Positions 46,004-58,040 of a stretch of 64,000 nucleotides of DNA are shown here, piece by piece. Position 1 is the first letter of the stretch. Every line of letters starts with the position of its first letter. The notes beneath the pieces are model-generated. The model ran no database searches. It had not been told where the DNA came from and saw only the letters and a program-made list of their open reading frames with translations. This DNA comes from Welwitschia mirabilis. Its lineage: Eukaryota; Gnetophyta; Gnetopsida; Welwitschiales. The position numbers and the translations under genes were made by a program. Where the stretch lies: contig JBOZIK010000001.1 of assembly GCA_051453625.1 (NCBI GenBank), forward strand, positions 87,550,932 through 87,614,931, read 5' to 3'.

Positions 46004-47460
46004 TGGTGTTGGACCAATAATATGTAAGAAGAACTTAAACAATTCAAGAAAATGAAAGTGTGGTAGCTTGTCCCTAAGCCAATTGATTATAACATCATTA
46101 ATATGAAATGGATCTTTAAAAATAAATTGATTAAAAACACTCAAGTAATAAGAAACAAAGTAAAGTTGGTGACATAGGATTACATTCAAATGAAAGGTAT
46201 TGATTTTTATGGAACATGTATACATGTTATTAGAATTAGTTTGCATTTTTCTTATTATATCTTATTTCTAAAATTTAAAATTTATCAAATAGATGTGAAA
46301 AGTACTTTATTAAATGGAACCTTAAATAAACTTATATATGTACAACAACGCATTAGCTTTAAAGAACTAAAGTATTCTTATTATGTTTATAGGATGAAAA
46401 AGGCATTATATGAACTTAAAAAACAACCAAGAGCATGGTATGAAACTTATGTATTTTCTATTAGATCATCATTTCATTAGAGGTAAGATAGAAAAATAGT
46501 TATTTATTTAAAATATCAATTTTAATTTCTTACTTATGCACATTTATCTCAGTGATATTATTTTTAGAACAATGAACTCTATGTTTTAATCATTTTGAAA
46601 TAAGCCATCTAAATGAGCTGAAAAATGTTTTTTGAATTATAGATAAAGTTACAAAAAGAGGATGCATCATTATCATAAAAACATTTGTAAACAAACTTTT
46701 GAAGAAGTTTAGTATAGAGAACTAAACACAAGTATTAAGTCCAATAGAAATGAATGACAAAATTTATGCATATGAAAGGGAAAAAGATGTTGATACCAAG
46801 ATAACTAGAATCATGATTAGAATTCTTCTATACTTAACTATAAGCAACACAAACATCACATTTTTGATAGGACTTTAAGCCACATATCAAACCCAAAGAA
46901 TCAAGTCTTAAAATTATTAAGTGGATTCTCATGTTTGTAAAAGGAACTTTAAACTATGGTATTTAGTATTCTAGAGATACTTCATTAAAGTGATTAGATT
47001 TTTGTGATGCCTATTAGGGTAGATATAAGCATGATAGAAAACATACTAGTGGTCATTATTATTTTTTAGAACTTGTTTAGTAAGTTAAGCTTCAAAGAAA
47101 TAAACTTTTATAAGTTTATCCCTTCTATAGCAGAATATGTAGTAGCTAGTAGCTATGTTAGTTAAGTTTTGTAGATTTACCATGCCTAACTTAATCTTAA
47201 TATTTATGAATCTAATACATAAATTTTCTATGACAACTCTAGTCTAATAAACATATTTAAGAATCTTGTCCTTTCCTCTAGAAATAAACATGTTAACATT
47301 CACCTTCATTTCATTAGAGATCTTATAGATTCCAAAGTTATTAGGCTTAAATATATTTCCATTGATTCATAATTACCTAATATTCTAATAAAACTTCTTT
47401 CTCTAGGCCACTTCACTTCTCTCTGTAAATCTTTAAACCTAGGTTTTTATTCTTGAATTT
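46004..47460 (+). pseudogene. Copia P2 reverse transcriptase and RNase H (continued)
   Basis: Resumes with EELKQFKKMKVW (about 46032-46068), then NMKWIFKNKLI (about 46100-46135). KGIDFYGTC lies at about 46194, YQIDVKSTLLNGTLNKLIYV at about 46281-46341, and KKALYELKKQPRAWYE at about 46397-46445. The catalytic YVDD box is altered to YLSD (about 46546-46557). RNase H remnants: YSRDTSLK near 46968, HDRKHTSGHYYF near 47030-47068, YDNSSLINIFKNL near 47230-47270, SSRNKHVNIHLHFIRDLI near 47280-47330. The frame ends near 47455. A mutated catalytic box and many stops make this copy dead. Confidence 0.85.
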
Positions 47461-48663
47461 GTCTTTGTCTTATCCTCTAAACCTTAATCCTTTTCTCTTC
47501 TTTATCATTTTTTGAGATTTTCTATTAGTGTGTTCATAGTTCATAATTTTGAATTATTGTTAAACTTTTAATTATTTTTGTTTCTCTATTAATGGTTAGT
47601 TTTTTTATTGTAAGCGACTAACTTGAGCAGGAAACCTATAAGATCAACCACCTTGCTTACTGTCACTTTCAATCTTTAGATGGCTTATTTAGTTGTTATG
47701 AGGTTAACCATCCTAGTTGAATACTATTCTTTAAAGATGGATCATCCTTAATCAAATTTGTATTAATTTCTTTAAAAAAGTTAATTGCTTAACCCTAGGG
47801 ACTGACTTTCTACTATTAATCTATGCACTTCTATAAATTTAAGGGAAGGGTTTCACTTTATATCCTTTATTTTTCAACTCCTTCTTATTACTCTAGTTGT
47901 TTTTGACCCTCATTAAGGCTTTTAAAGTTTCTACTTAACTTTTTCAAGGATTTTAATCAAATTCTAGTATTTTGTAACACTCTTCATTAACTATTTAAAA
48001 ATTTCATAGGTTTAATTAAATTTTATTTAGAACTTATCAATTTTCTTTTAGTATCTCTCTTGTTAAGTTAATTTTATTACTTTTAGCTATTACTCTTTAT
48101 TTTTCACTATTTATATTTTATATTAATCTAGTTTAACATGAATCCTACCTTATTTTATTATTATTTAAGTAATCATTTGAATGCTTCTTCATCTTGTGGT
48201 CTTATTTTTATGCTTAAAATAAACTCTTAAATCTTTTTAGTTCTCATTTAAGTATTATTGTCTAATTTATTTCATTGTTTTAATTACATGATAATAATTA
48301 TTCCTTCATTTCATGATTGACTAGATTATGGAAAATATATTTTCATATTCTATTTTAATCAAATCCACATTTTTATAGGAACTTAAAATTTACCTATTTT
48401 ATGTCTTATGATCTATTAGAATTATTTAGTTTAAAAGTGTTTTACTTTTATAAAGTAGTTAATACCATTTCCCTAGTTTTTTGTCCCACATACTATTTTC
48501 TCTCCCATATCCTCTCATACAATCACTTGATTATTACTTATTTTCTATCATTTAGCAAACTATAAATTCTTGCATTGAATAATAAAAATTTGAATTGCAT
48601 TTCAATGATAAAATATAGTACTCAATACCTTCCAGTTATTTTAAGGTTTCTCCAAATCCTTCA
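47461..48663 (+). repeat. Presumed LTR sequence (3' LTR of P2 and/or 5' LTR of another copia)
   Basis: Non-coding, T-rich. It follows the end of RNase H and stops, with terminal CTTCA, just before a primer-binding site at 48666. Motifs like GATCAACCACC (47642) recall the presumed P2 5' LTR, but no convincing alignment was obtained. Confidence 0.4.
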
Positions 48664-48665
48664 AT

Positions 48666-48677
48666 TAGTATCAAAGT
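48666..48677 (+). other. Copia primer-binding site, mutated
   Basis: TAGTATCAAAGT against the canonical TGGTATCAGAGC: three differences, all G-to-A or C-to-T. It indicates another plus-strand copia element starting here. Confidence 0.6.
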
Positions 48678-49673
48678 GAAATCCTAGAGAGAAAAAAAGG
48701 CTTTTACAAAGAAGATAAATCCCATCTTAAGAATGTAAAGGTTCTAAGGCCCAAAAAGGATTTGATCAGAGGTTTCTTCTGCTTTCTACATAATAAAAAA
48801 ATTAAGGTCAATCTATCAAGTGTAGGAGTGGTTGGGTGAAATCATAGGCGAATATCCATAGATTGATAAGAAATTAAAAGATTTTGTACTTACCACTACC
48901 TACATCTATTATGTACAATGATCATTTTTATGTGATCATCAGATACTCTAATGTTTAGGATTATTAGAATCATTAACAACATGTGCATTAAGTCTTATAA
49001 GGAAGACATTACCATAGCACAAATCAAAACATTTGATGTAAAATAAACATCTAGAACACTAAATGAACCTTACCAATACTATGATATAGCTCAAACACAT
49101 TACCACTACTAAATCTGCATTAGCTAAAAGATTGTCCTCCATTTGGCTATCCTTGACATTAAAACTCATTCTTCTCAATATTATTTTCATCAAAGATTAC
49201 TATTGAAAATTCTAAAATATAAGGTCTTTAGTCCATCATGGAAACAAAAAGCTTTAAGTAAGAAAGAAAGATCTACACAATGAAAATGTAGGAAAAATCA
49301 CCTACCCAAATTACATTTCTAGAATTATAAAAACATAGGTAAAGATTAGAAGAATAAGACAAAACCTCATGCACCAACCAAAAGTGAAAACGTTAATACC
49401 AGATTGGATCTAGAACTAAAGACATGATAAAGTTAAAATTCTAAAATAATATTTTATACTTTGGAGACCAAATATTTGATGTATATTTCTTACTCTTATT
49501 CTTTGTCATATGGGCTCTAATCCCATCCTATGTTTAACTATTATTTACCCTCCCTTTTAGTCCTTATAAATCCATCAAACTCTATTATAAAATTATCATT
49601 TTTCTTTGTAAAAGTAAAAATAATAATAAAATTTGTATTCTATGAGGGATGATATAAGAGGAGCGTATTGGAA
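48678..49673 (+). other. Unassigned sequence after a copia primer site
   Basis: Should contain a copia leader and gag, but no Gag motif was recognised. Cut at 49674 by the gypsy LTR. A Lys-rich patch around 49240-49400 is not enough for a call. Confidence 0.3.
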
Positions 49674-51003
49674 TGTGAATTTATGCTATCCTTACATCCT
49701 TTAGGCAAACCTATAAATCAAAATACTTGTAGAAAAACTAGTATAGACAAGAGTTAACCTACATGTTGTAATCCATTAAAGGAACTAGGCTAGAAGTTAG
49801 ATAATTGATTTCCAAGAGTATTTTTGGTCTTTTATATTTTAATAAATGAAAGTAAACAAATATGAAAATACAATGTAACGATGAATGAATGCAATAGATG
49901 AAATGTGAATTAGACGAATTCTATTTGGATCTTGATTCTTTTATCATAAGAACTAGCTCTCTATAATTCAAATCAATTAAGAAGAATTCATTACCTGTTT
50001 CTAACTAATGTGAACTATGAGAATTTCAAAATAGAATATGAATAATGCGATATGAAATTGGAATGAAATAGTAATACAAACTTAAACTAACCAAGTCAAC
50101 CTTAATAAATATTATCCTTATGATCTCAATGAACTATAGAATTGTAACTCACTATAATCAACTTAAATTATAAGGGACATTTATAGAATTATAGTGAAAA
50201 TAACATTTAAATTAATCATAAACTTTTACATCNNNNNNNNNNNNNNNNNNNNNNNNNNNNNNNNNNNNNNNNNNNNNNNNNNNNNNNNNNNNNNNNNNNN
50301 NNNNNNNNNNNNNNNNNNNNNNNNNNNNNNNNNNNNNNNNNNNNNNNNNNNNNNNNNNNNNNNNNNNTTAAAAGTAAGTATAAGAAAGGTATCTATAGTT
50401 TTATATTAAAAGTTCGTAACCCTAGAATTTGGAGAAGGAACCCTAGTATCCTAGGTGGGACACATGACCCCATTACAAGATAATTCACTTCTACTTATAT
50501 AAAATAGTTGTTGTCCTGACTATTGTGGGGATGACACTAGGGATCAAGCCCCTTAACAATAGATAATTCATTACCTTTCAACTCTGCAATCGAACTTGTA
50601 GTTATCTCCAAATGTGTCGTCATCCCTCCTGTTATGGAGATAACACTGGGGATGACACCTCCTTAGAAAAGGATGCTTGTTGGCTCTAATCTCTAGTCCA
50701 AGTCACTATGTAATAAGATAATATAGTATTATCATTCTATCTATCATGGGGATGACAGTGAAAAAAACATGCTTCCAAAGCTCTCCAACTAAAGCAAATC
50801 AACCTTCTTCATCATTAATATTCCTCTAATACACTAAGTACCAAAACATACCTAAAATTCCTCGAAATATGCTAATAATTATGTATTTTCATGATCATTC
50901 CATTGGTTCTCCATAATCATCAGAATTCATCTAAACCTGTATAAATGTCCTATGAAAGTATTCCACATATACTATCAAATTCCTATAAATTGGCATCGCA
51001 ATA
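49674..51003 (-). repeat. 3' LTR of element A
   Basis: Similar to 56576-57907 and 58612-59946 over the full length. Contains three family dyads (50509-50542, 50617-50657, 50730-50760) and a 135-N gap (50233-50367). Confidence 0.85.
50233..50367. other. Assembly gap (135 N)
   Basis: Run of N inside an LTR. The other LTR copies show that ordinary LTR sequence of about this length is missing. Confidence 1.
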
Positions 51004-51039
51004 TAGCCTCCTACTTATCCTTTCAGTTCTTGATAAAGT

Positions 51040-51069
51040 NNNNNNNNNNNNNNNNNNNNNNNNNNNNNN
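51040..51069. other. Assembly gap (30 N)
   Basis: Run of N just inside the 3' LTR of element A. Confidence 1.
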
Positions 51070-53900
51070 ACTAAGATAATTAGCAACTAGAAAAATGGAA
51101 TTTGAGTTTAATTTTATCATGTAGAATTCATGAATGTCATACACATATAAAAATCATAAAATGTAATAATGATAGCTCAAAAAATGATAATGTGTATGCA
51201 TAATATGAGACAATGATACTAAAATTGATGTGTAAAACTTAAGCAATAATAATCTCAAAGAATGATGCATGAAAAGTTTATTAATGTATTCTAGAAGGGA
51301 AAGGTACAAAAGTAATCATAGTATTTATTTCCTTAGATTATCTAAAATATAGTTGCAAGAAAACTCTGTGAGAGTGCTACTGTGCTCCTACTAAATAAAG
51401 TCCATGAAATTTATTTAAGTAACATGAAATCATATCCAAATAACTCATCATAATAAAAGCTTAATATGATCCTTTTAAATTTAAAATTTTTACTTAATAT
51501 CTCAAAAGAATGCTCAAAATAATATCCTACCCCCCACCCCATAGGTGAAGTAAGACATCTCAGATTTCATAGATTAAAAAGATGACTATCTTCCTATCTG
51601 TCATAGGGACAATAGATCTGGAATGACAGTGATCAAATGAGATGTTTGGACAAATAGGAAAAATCTTGAAAAATTTTAAAAGTAAGCAAGTAGTTAAAAA
51701 AGCAGTAAAAAATCAGAAAGAATGTAAAAAGTAAAGCAATATCTATTAAAACATGATCATGATGAAAAAATACTTATGTAAAAAGGATATTAAAGAGATG
51801 AAAATGCACTAAGTAGAAGGAAATAATTCTCAGAAGAACTTCTCAAATGTGCCATAAACTCAATGAACATCTAATATTATGTACATGGATATATGCAAAA
51901 CTAAAATCAAAGAAAAGAAAATAAAATTAGCATAAAAAAAAGGAATACATCAATCAAAGTGAAAAGAATGCATCAATTTAAAGTGCTTAAAAGAAAATTA
52001 ATCCTTATAAATAAAAAATATAAGTAAAAGATAAAAAGAAAACTAAAAAACCACTAACTTATCAAGTCCTAATTATTACATGGAAAAAGATATGGGAATG
52101 ACTTTGAAAATTCCAAATAAAATAACTAAGGAAAACATAATGAAAATGGACACCTAGGAACTTAAAGAATATTGTTAACCTATTCATAATTCCACCTTAG
52201 TAAAGTCCTTTGGTAGAAATCATAAAATCACCTAATAATAATGCATGAGATAATGTAAAAACTCATAAAGTTTTACTCAAATGGACAATGATTATGATGA
52301 AACTAAGTATATCTAATGTTTTCAATCAAGGAATGATAAGATCAAAGGCTTAGAAATGAACTTACCTACTTATACCCAAAAACAAAACCATAATCCAAAA
52401 AAAAAATTAGAATGATCATGTGAAAGTACTATATGCAAAATGAGTCTAGAAAACAAACAATGCCTCTGATGATACCAGGGACATCATTAATCTCATAGCC
52501 TCTAAGTAAAAAGTATTTTCCATGATAAGGGGAGTGTAACCACTATCAAAGAAGTAAGGACCTGCATAGCATGGCCAACTAACCCCCTAATGGAGTTTTT
52601 ACAACTATCATATCACATTAATAAGACCCCTCTTGGAAAACTTTTCCCTGTTTTACTTGCGGTAGGACATTATGGTAATCATGTTTTTAATTTAGATACA
52701 AAAGGTCATGATCATTATTTATTTATTTATTTATTTTAGTGAAAAGAGTAATTCCACATAACCAAGTACTCATAAGGATAAGGATGAAGTAATGAGATGA
52801 GAAATAAGGAAGAACACCCCAAATAATTAAAGACCCATATCATTGAGAGAAAATAAAAGAAACCAATGCATTTTCCTTTAAAATGAAGTTCATAGACATA
52901 TGAATGTCTTAAGATTAGGTGAATCCAATCTTATCACTTATAATACCCAAGTAAAATAATTACTAACCATGGTAAAGTTAAACCTTAGTCAAGTTAAATA
53001 TTTTAAAGTGATAGCATGACATTTATTAAAAGAATTGGCTAAGGAAGAAATTAGATAATGATAGGTGGAAAATTCAAGATAAGTGTTTATATCATGTTTA
53101 AGATTTAACCAATAGATATTACAATGATTTTTCACCTTCTATCCATTAACTTCTAAATTTCCCAAGTATCCAAGTTAAAGATTTCAACTAAGCCATTTAA
53201 GATGTATTTTTCCTAAAAGATAACAGTATAATCATTAAGAGGTTTAACTAGTTGTGTAAAAGGTGCACTTGAGTATTGTATTTTTTTTAGAAAAATAAGG
53301 GTCAAACCAAATAGAATCCAATTGATAAAACATAAAAGGTATACAATAATTTTTGAGTCAAATCAATTAGAGGAAAAGAGACTAAGATGATATAACCTTG
53401 ACAGCACAAATTTCAGAATCCAAATAAGAGATAAAGAAGTGATGAATGTCATTGACAAATAAACTTTTATTAAAAAATTGAAAATCATGAGTGTCATTAT
53501 ATAATTAATTTAAGGTACTACTTTAAAAATGAATCTAATAAGTTTTTAAGGGCTTTTAAGAATGTTTAACAAGTTTGAGAATGTCATTAAGATTTATTTT
53601 CAAGCATGGATTATTATTAAGAATATAAGGTCTATTCCAATTTAAAATTCCAAGTTATTCCAAGTTAAACTTTTGAAAACAATAATCATCAAAAGAAAAA
53701 GATAAAATAAACTTATTATAAAAAGAAAGGGTATTACTTGGAGTATCACATGGATTTTTAAAGGGAAGAAAATATGAGATAGGAGATCAAAATTATGAGT
53801 TTCTTGAAAATCAAGAAAAGAACATGGCCTTGAGAATTATATGAAGGTTTAATTAGAAGAGATGGAGAAAGGTTATCATAATGAAAAACATAAGGTAATG
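51070..53900 (-). other. Non-coding 3' interior of element A
   Basis: Aligns with about 60200-62700 of element C, for example 51170-51290 with 60350-60470 and 52460-52680 with 61640-61860. The best-kept part is 52460-52680, starting with TGCCTCTGATGATACCAGGG. A dyad lies at 51581-51629, an (ATTT)n run at about 52712-52737. No long frame. Conservation without coding suggests a long untranslated 3' region. Confidence 0.6.
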
Positions 53901-53929
53901 TAAAAAAAAAAGTAGAAGTGGAAGGAAAG

Positions 53930-54910
53930 ATGTGATGTAAAGTTGCACATAAAGGTATAAGTGGAAAGGATGTAGAAGTATGGATAGAAAAAATAAGTCT
54001 ATCCTCTATGAAATTTGAATGAATCTCTATGGATCCTTCATTGTGATTAGTGTCTTTACTATTGTCTTAATCATTAGTTGGTTGGATTGTTCTGTTACTT
54101 TTCTTATCATTGTTGGTAACTAGATCTTTCTTCTCTTGTTAAATATTACTTTCATTCTCTAGGTTATTAGAGTCATTAAAAATATTATCAAGATAAATAA
54201 AAGCATTATATTCATCATTGATTAAAAAGTTGATAGAGTTTTTATGAATGGATTTCTCGTCCCAAATATCTAGTAGTAAATAAATATAAGGAACATAATA
54301 TGATATCTTAATATCATCTAATAAATGGTCATCTTCATTTTTAATGTTGAAAGATTGAGTTGATTATTATCTTCCATTCACTTATTTCCTAATAAGTATG
54401 ATGTTGAAGTGTAATCCAAAATTTCATCTTCTATTTAAAAGCAAGGATAATTATCATCTATGTCTAAGTTATCAGTTTTCTTAAGGTATGACATAGTAGG
54501 ATAAGTTTGAGAATGTTGTATTGTAAAAGATCCTTAAATTTGTAAGAGTGTCTATTCCAAGTTGTCAAATAAAATTGTCTAGGTTTTGATTAGTCTTTTC
54601 TAGTTGGTCACTAGTATGTTCTTAACTTTTATTCATTTCATCAGTCTTTTCTTTTAATGGAATATTTTCTTCCTCATAGTAGATCATGGAAAATGGTTCT
54701 TCCTCCTAGTAATGCATGGGAGATGGTTGGAATTAATAAAAGGGATTATAATAAGTTTGTCTAAAAGAGGAAGAATCCATAAAATATGGAAAATATTTAT
54801 TGTCATTTCTAAATAAGGTTTGAAAAGAAGAGGAAAAATAATAAGAAGATTGCAAAGAGGAAGGGGCCCAATTCCTACTTTAAATAGCATTTTGTATTAT
54901 TCTCTCTATT
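53930..54910 (-). pseudogene. Element A acidic frame with gag-like end, inner copy
   Basis: Minus-strand frames here parallel those of element C. The order is a SSFQT/YF-rich segment with MTHYEE-like residues, then an Asp/Glu/Asn-rich frame: NEDDHLLDDIKI, FLINDEYNAFIYLDNIFND, NEGSIEIHSNF, ending HTSTSFPLIPL (about 53960). Stops and shifts occur, mostly at former Gln codons. It repeats the adjoining segment 55011-55890. Function unknown; it occupies the place where Gag C-terminus and pol would be expected. Confidence 0.55.
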
Positions 54911-55010
54911 NNNNNNNNNNNNNNNNNNNNNNNNNNNNNNNNNNNNNNNNNNNNNNNNNNNNNNNNNNNNNNNNNNNNNNNNNNNNNNNNNNNNNNNNNN
55001 NNNNNNNNNN
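54911..55010. other. Assembly gap (100 N)
   Basis: Run of exactly 100 N at the joint between the two tandem copies of the element A frame. Confidence 1.
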
Positions 55011-56000
55011 ATATTTATGGGTTCATCATTGTGATCTATTTCTTCATTATCATCTTTATCATTATTTTGTTGGATTGTATTTTCACTTTTATCATCATTG
55101 TTTATGACTATATCTCCCTTATTTTATTGAATTTTTTTTTCATTCTCTAGGTTATTAAATTCATTGAAAATATTATCAAGAGAAATAAAAGCATCATCTT
55201 CGTCATCAATTAAATTTTTTTCAGATTCTTCATGAATAGATTCCTCATGTAGATTATTTAGTAGTAAATACATGATATGGATATAATCTAATACCTTAAT
55301 ATCATCATCTAATAAATGGTCATCCTCATTCTAATTATTAAAAGACTAACTTGAGTTATTAATATCTCCCCTTTTCTCATCTTCTAATAAGTAGGATCTT
55401 GAAGTTTAATCTAAAATTTCATCTTCTAGTTAAAATAAAGAATTATTATTATTTGTTTCTAAGTTATCTTCATTTTCCTCAAGGTAGATTGAAGTAGGAT
55501 AGTTTTGGGATGTTTTGTTATAAAGAACCTTAAATTTATAACAGTGTTTATTGTAATATTTCAAGTAAATTTTCTAGGGTTTTTTTGGTGTTTTCTTGGT
55601 TATTATTCATTTTATCAATCATTTCTTTTAGTGGATCATTTTCTTCCTTGTAGTAGTTCATGGGAGATGGTTCTTCTTTCTATTAATACATGGGAGATGG
55701 TTGGGATTAACAAAAATGATTATAGAAATTTTATCTAAATCAAGTGGAATCTCTAAAATGTGGAGAATTTCATTGCCATTTCTATATAAGGTTTAAAAAG
55801 AAGAGGTAAAAAAATAAGAAGATAAAAAGAGTAAGGGGCTCAATTCCTTATCTCAACATCATTCTATGTTATTACTTTTTTCAAAAATTTCTCGAAGTGT
55901 TTTCTTACTATTATCCTCAAAATTTTCAAGTTTCTTTACCTTTTAGAAAGTATTTCCCTGATAGTTCTTCTATCACTGTTCATCAAAGCAATTGAAAAGA
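55011..56000 (-). pseudogene. Element A gag-like N-terminus and acidic frame, outer copy
   Basis: Starts near 55990 on the minus strand with MNSDRRTIREILSKR. After a frameshift comes a KTLREIF-like piece, equivalent to MNSNRRIIIELISERSRNL in element C. The Asp/Glu-rich frame follows leftwards to the gap. In gypsy Gag the N-terminus often has an RTLREL-like motif, and the copy at 1-1163 shows LTLRELL in the same place; that is the main reason to call it gag-like. The Gag core (FP...LKNRAKLW and GLNPHTK) seen in that copy is missing here. Confidence 0.55.
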
Positions 56001-56575
56001 ATGAAACAAGAGAATCTAATTTAAGATGGTAAAAATAATAAGTACACAGTAAAGATTAAGTTCTTCTCTTTTTTATATTTCATTATTTTATCAAAATTGT
56101 TAGATTTTTAACACTCACAAGATCTATACTGGCTATTGTTTTAATCATGGGGATAACCAACGAAATGACTATAGGAAAAAAAAGAAGAAGAATTACAGAA
56201 TAGAAGAATGAATTGCAAAAAATAAAATTAGCCACTGTCATCCTATGTTTCATGGGGATGACAATGAAAATGATGTATTATTATGCTATAAAACCTAAAA
56301 ACATAAAACCTAAAAAAAGACTTGTAAAAAACAAAAAAATTTTGGAAATCTGAATTATCATCCTCAGTGTTATGAGGATTATAAATGAGATGACAATTCG
56401 AAAACTATAAAAAATAAAAAATTATGGAACTAAACCTACTCAACTACAAATAAAAATATAGCACTATTTCAAATAAATAACCTAAACTAAACTGAAAATA
56501 AATGTACTTATCTAGATATTGATAATTCTTTAATTCCTTATAACCTTTCTTATCAATGTTGATAAAATGTTGTGG
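56001..56575 (-). other. 5' leader of element A
   Basis: Non-coding region between gag-like start and 5' LTR. Three family dyads lie at 56131-56170, 56236-56276 (a perfect 7 bp stem) and 56356-56394. Next to the LTR the minus strand reads TTTTATCAACATTGATAAGA, possibly a decayed TTTGGCGCCGTTGCCGGGGA primer site; this is tentative. Confidence 0.5.
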
Positions 56576-57907
56576 TGTGAATTTATGCAATCTTAATTCC
56601 TTTAGATAGACTTATAAATCAAAATACTTGTAAAAACACACACTAGTATAAATGAGAGTTAACTCGAATGTCATAATCCATTGAAGGCACTAGGCTAAAA
56701 GTTAGAGAATTGATTTCCAAGAGTATTTATGGTCTTTTATATTTTAATAAATGAAAGCAAACAAATATAAAAATACAATGCAATGATGAATGAAGATGAA
56801 ATGCAATGATTAAAATGTGAAGCAGATGAGTTCTATTTGGATTCTGATTCTCCTGTCACAAGAACTAGCTCTTTATAATTCAAATAAATTAAGAAGAGTT
56901 CATCACTTATTACTAACTAATGTGAACTATGAGAATTGCCAAATAGAATATGAGTAATGTAATATGAAATTGGAATGAAATAGTAATGTAAGCCTAAACT
57001 AATCAAGTTAACCTTAATAAAGTTTACTCATAAAACTATCACTAACTATAATCAACTTAAATGATTAGGTACATTTACAAAATTATAGTGAAAAGATTAT
57101 TTTAATTGATTATGAAATTTTACATCCACTTATAACAAAGTAGTAGGACCTCACTGAAGGATACTTAGCTCAACACCAAGGGTAACTTCTCTTTGTAGCT
57201 ATTGTATGGACCTCTTGTCCTTTAGTCTTCCATCACAAGAGCATTGGGTACAAAAGATGAATTAAAAGTGAGGATAAGGGAGGTATTTCTAGTTTTGCAT
57301 TAAAAGTTCTAAAACCATAATCCTAGAAGTCAGAGAAAAAACCCTAGCAGCCTAGGTGGGTTTCATGACCCTATTATAAGATAATTTAGTCCTACTTATA
57401 CAAAATAGTTGTTATTATAAGTGTTATGAGGATGACACTAGCAATGAAGCCCATTAATAATAGATAATTCATTAGCTTCTAACTTTGTAGTTAGCCCCAC
57501 AGTTATCTCCAAATGTGTTGATGTCCCTTATGTTATGGAAACGACACTAGGAATGACACCTCCTTAGGAAAAGATGCTTGTTAATTCCAAGATCCTTGTC
57601 CAAGTCACTATTGTAATAGGTTAATATAGGAATATTTTCTTTTATATCATGAAGATAATAGTTGGGATGACATCATTTCAAAGCTCTCCAGCTAAAGCAC
57701 ATTATCCTTATTCATCATTAATCTTCGTCTAACACATTGAGTACCAAAACATGCCTGAAATGCCTCTAAATATGCTAAGAATTGCGTGTTTCTGTGATCA
57801 TCCCATTGACTCTCCATAATTATTAAAATTACATCTAAACCTATATAAATGTCCTACAAAAGTACTCTAAATGCACCATTAAATTCCTAAGAATTAACAT
57901 CACAATA
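56576..57907 (-). repeat. 5' LTR of element A
   Basis: 1332 bases, complete, no gap. Pairs with 49674-51003. Dyads at 57410-57440, 57519-57558 and (weak) 57631-57684. Confidence 0.85.
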
Positions 57908-58040
57908 GAGAGTCAAGCTAGAGGGGGTTACATAAGTGTTACTCTTTTAAGGGGCTAAATTTTTAAACTTTAAATTCTAATGTTAAAAAGATGAAAATTT
58001 ATCAACTTCCACCAACTAAATAATTTAAATGGAAGAGAGA
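57908..58040 (+). other. Sequence between element A and the copia gag fragment
   Basis: Contains GCTAGAGGGGG at 57917-57927, a G-run motif often met in plant repeats. Presumably the leader or LTR edge of the copia fragment that follows. Confidence 0.35.

Larger units (their letters stand above)
49674..57907 (-). mobile_element. Ty3/gypsy-type element A, complete with both LTRs, no pol seen
   Basis: LTRs at 49674-51003 and 56576-57907 are 1330 (including 135 N) and 1332 bases long. Both begin TGTGAATTTATG on the plus strand and end CGCAATA/CACAATA. Direction is minus, from the gag N-terminus near 55990 reading left and a purine-rich GTAGGAGG just inside the left LTR. The interior is 5.6 kb. 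It contains gag-like ends and an unrecognised acidic frame, duplicated in tandem, but no protease, reverse transcriptase or integrase that I can find. No matching target duplication was found (TGGAA on the left, GAGAG on the right). Confidence 0.7.

Noticed and set aside
49669-57912. Target duplication for element A
   Set aside because: TGGAA on the left and GAGAG on the right do not match well enough, even allowing for transitions.
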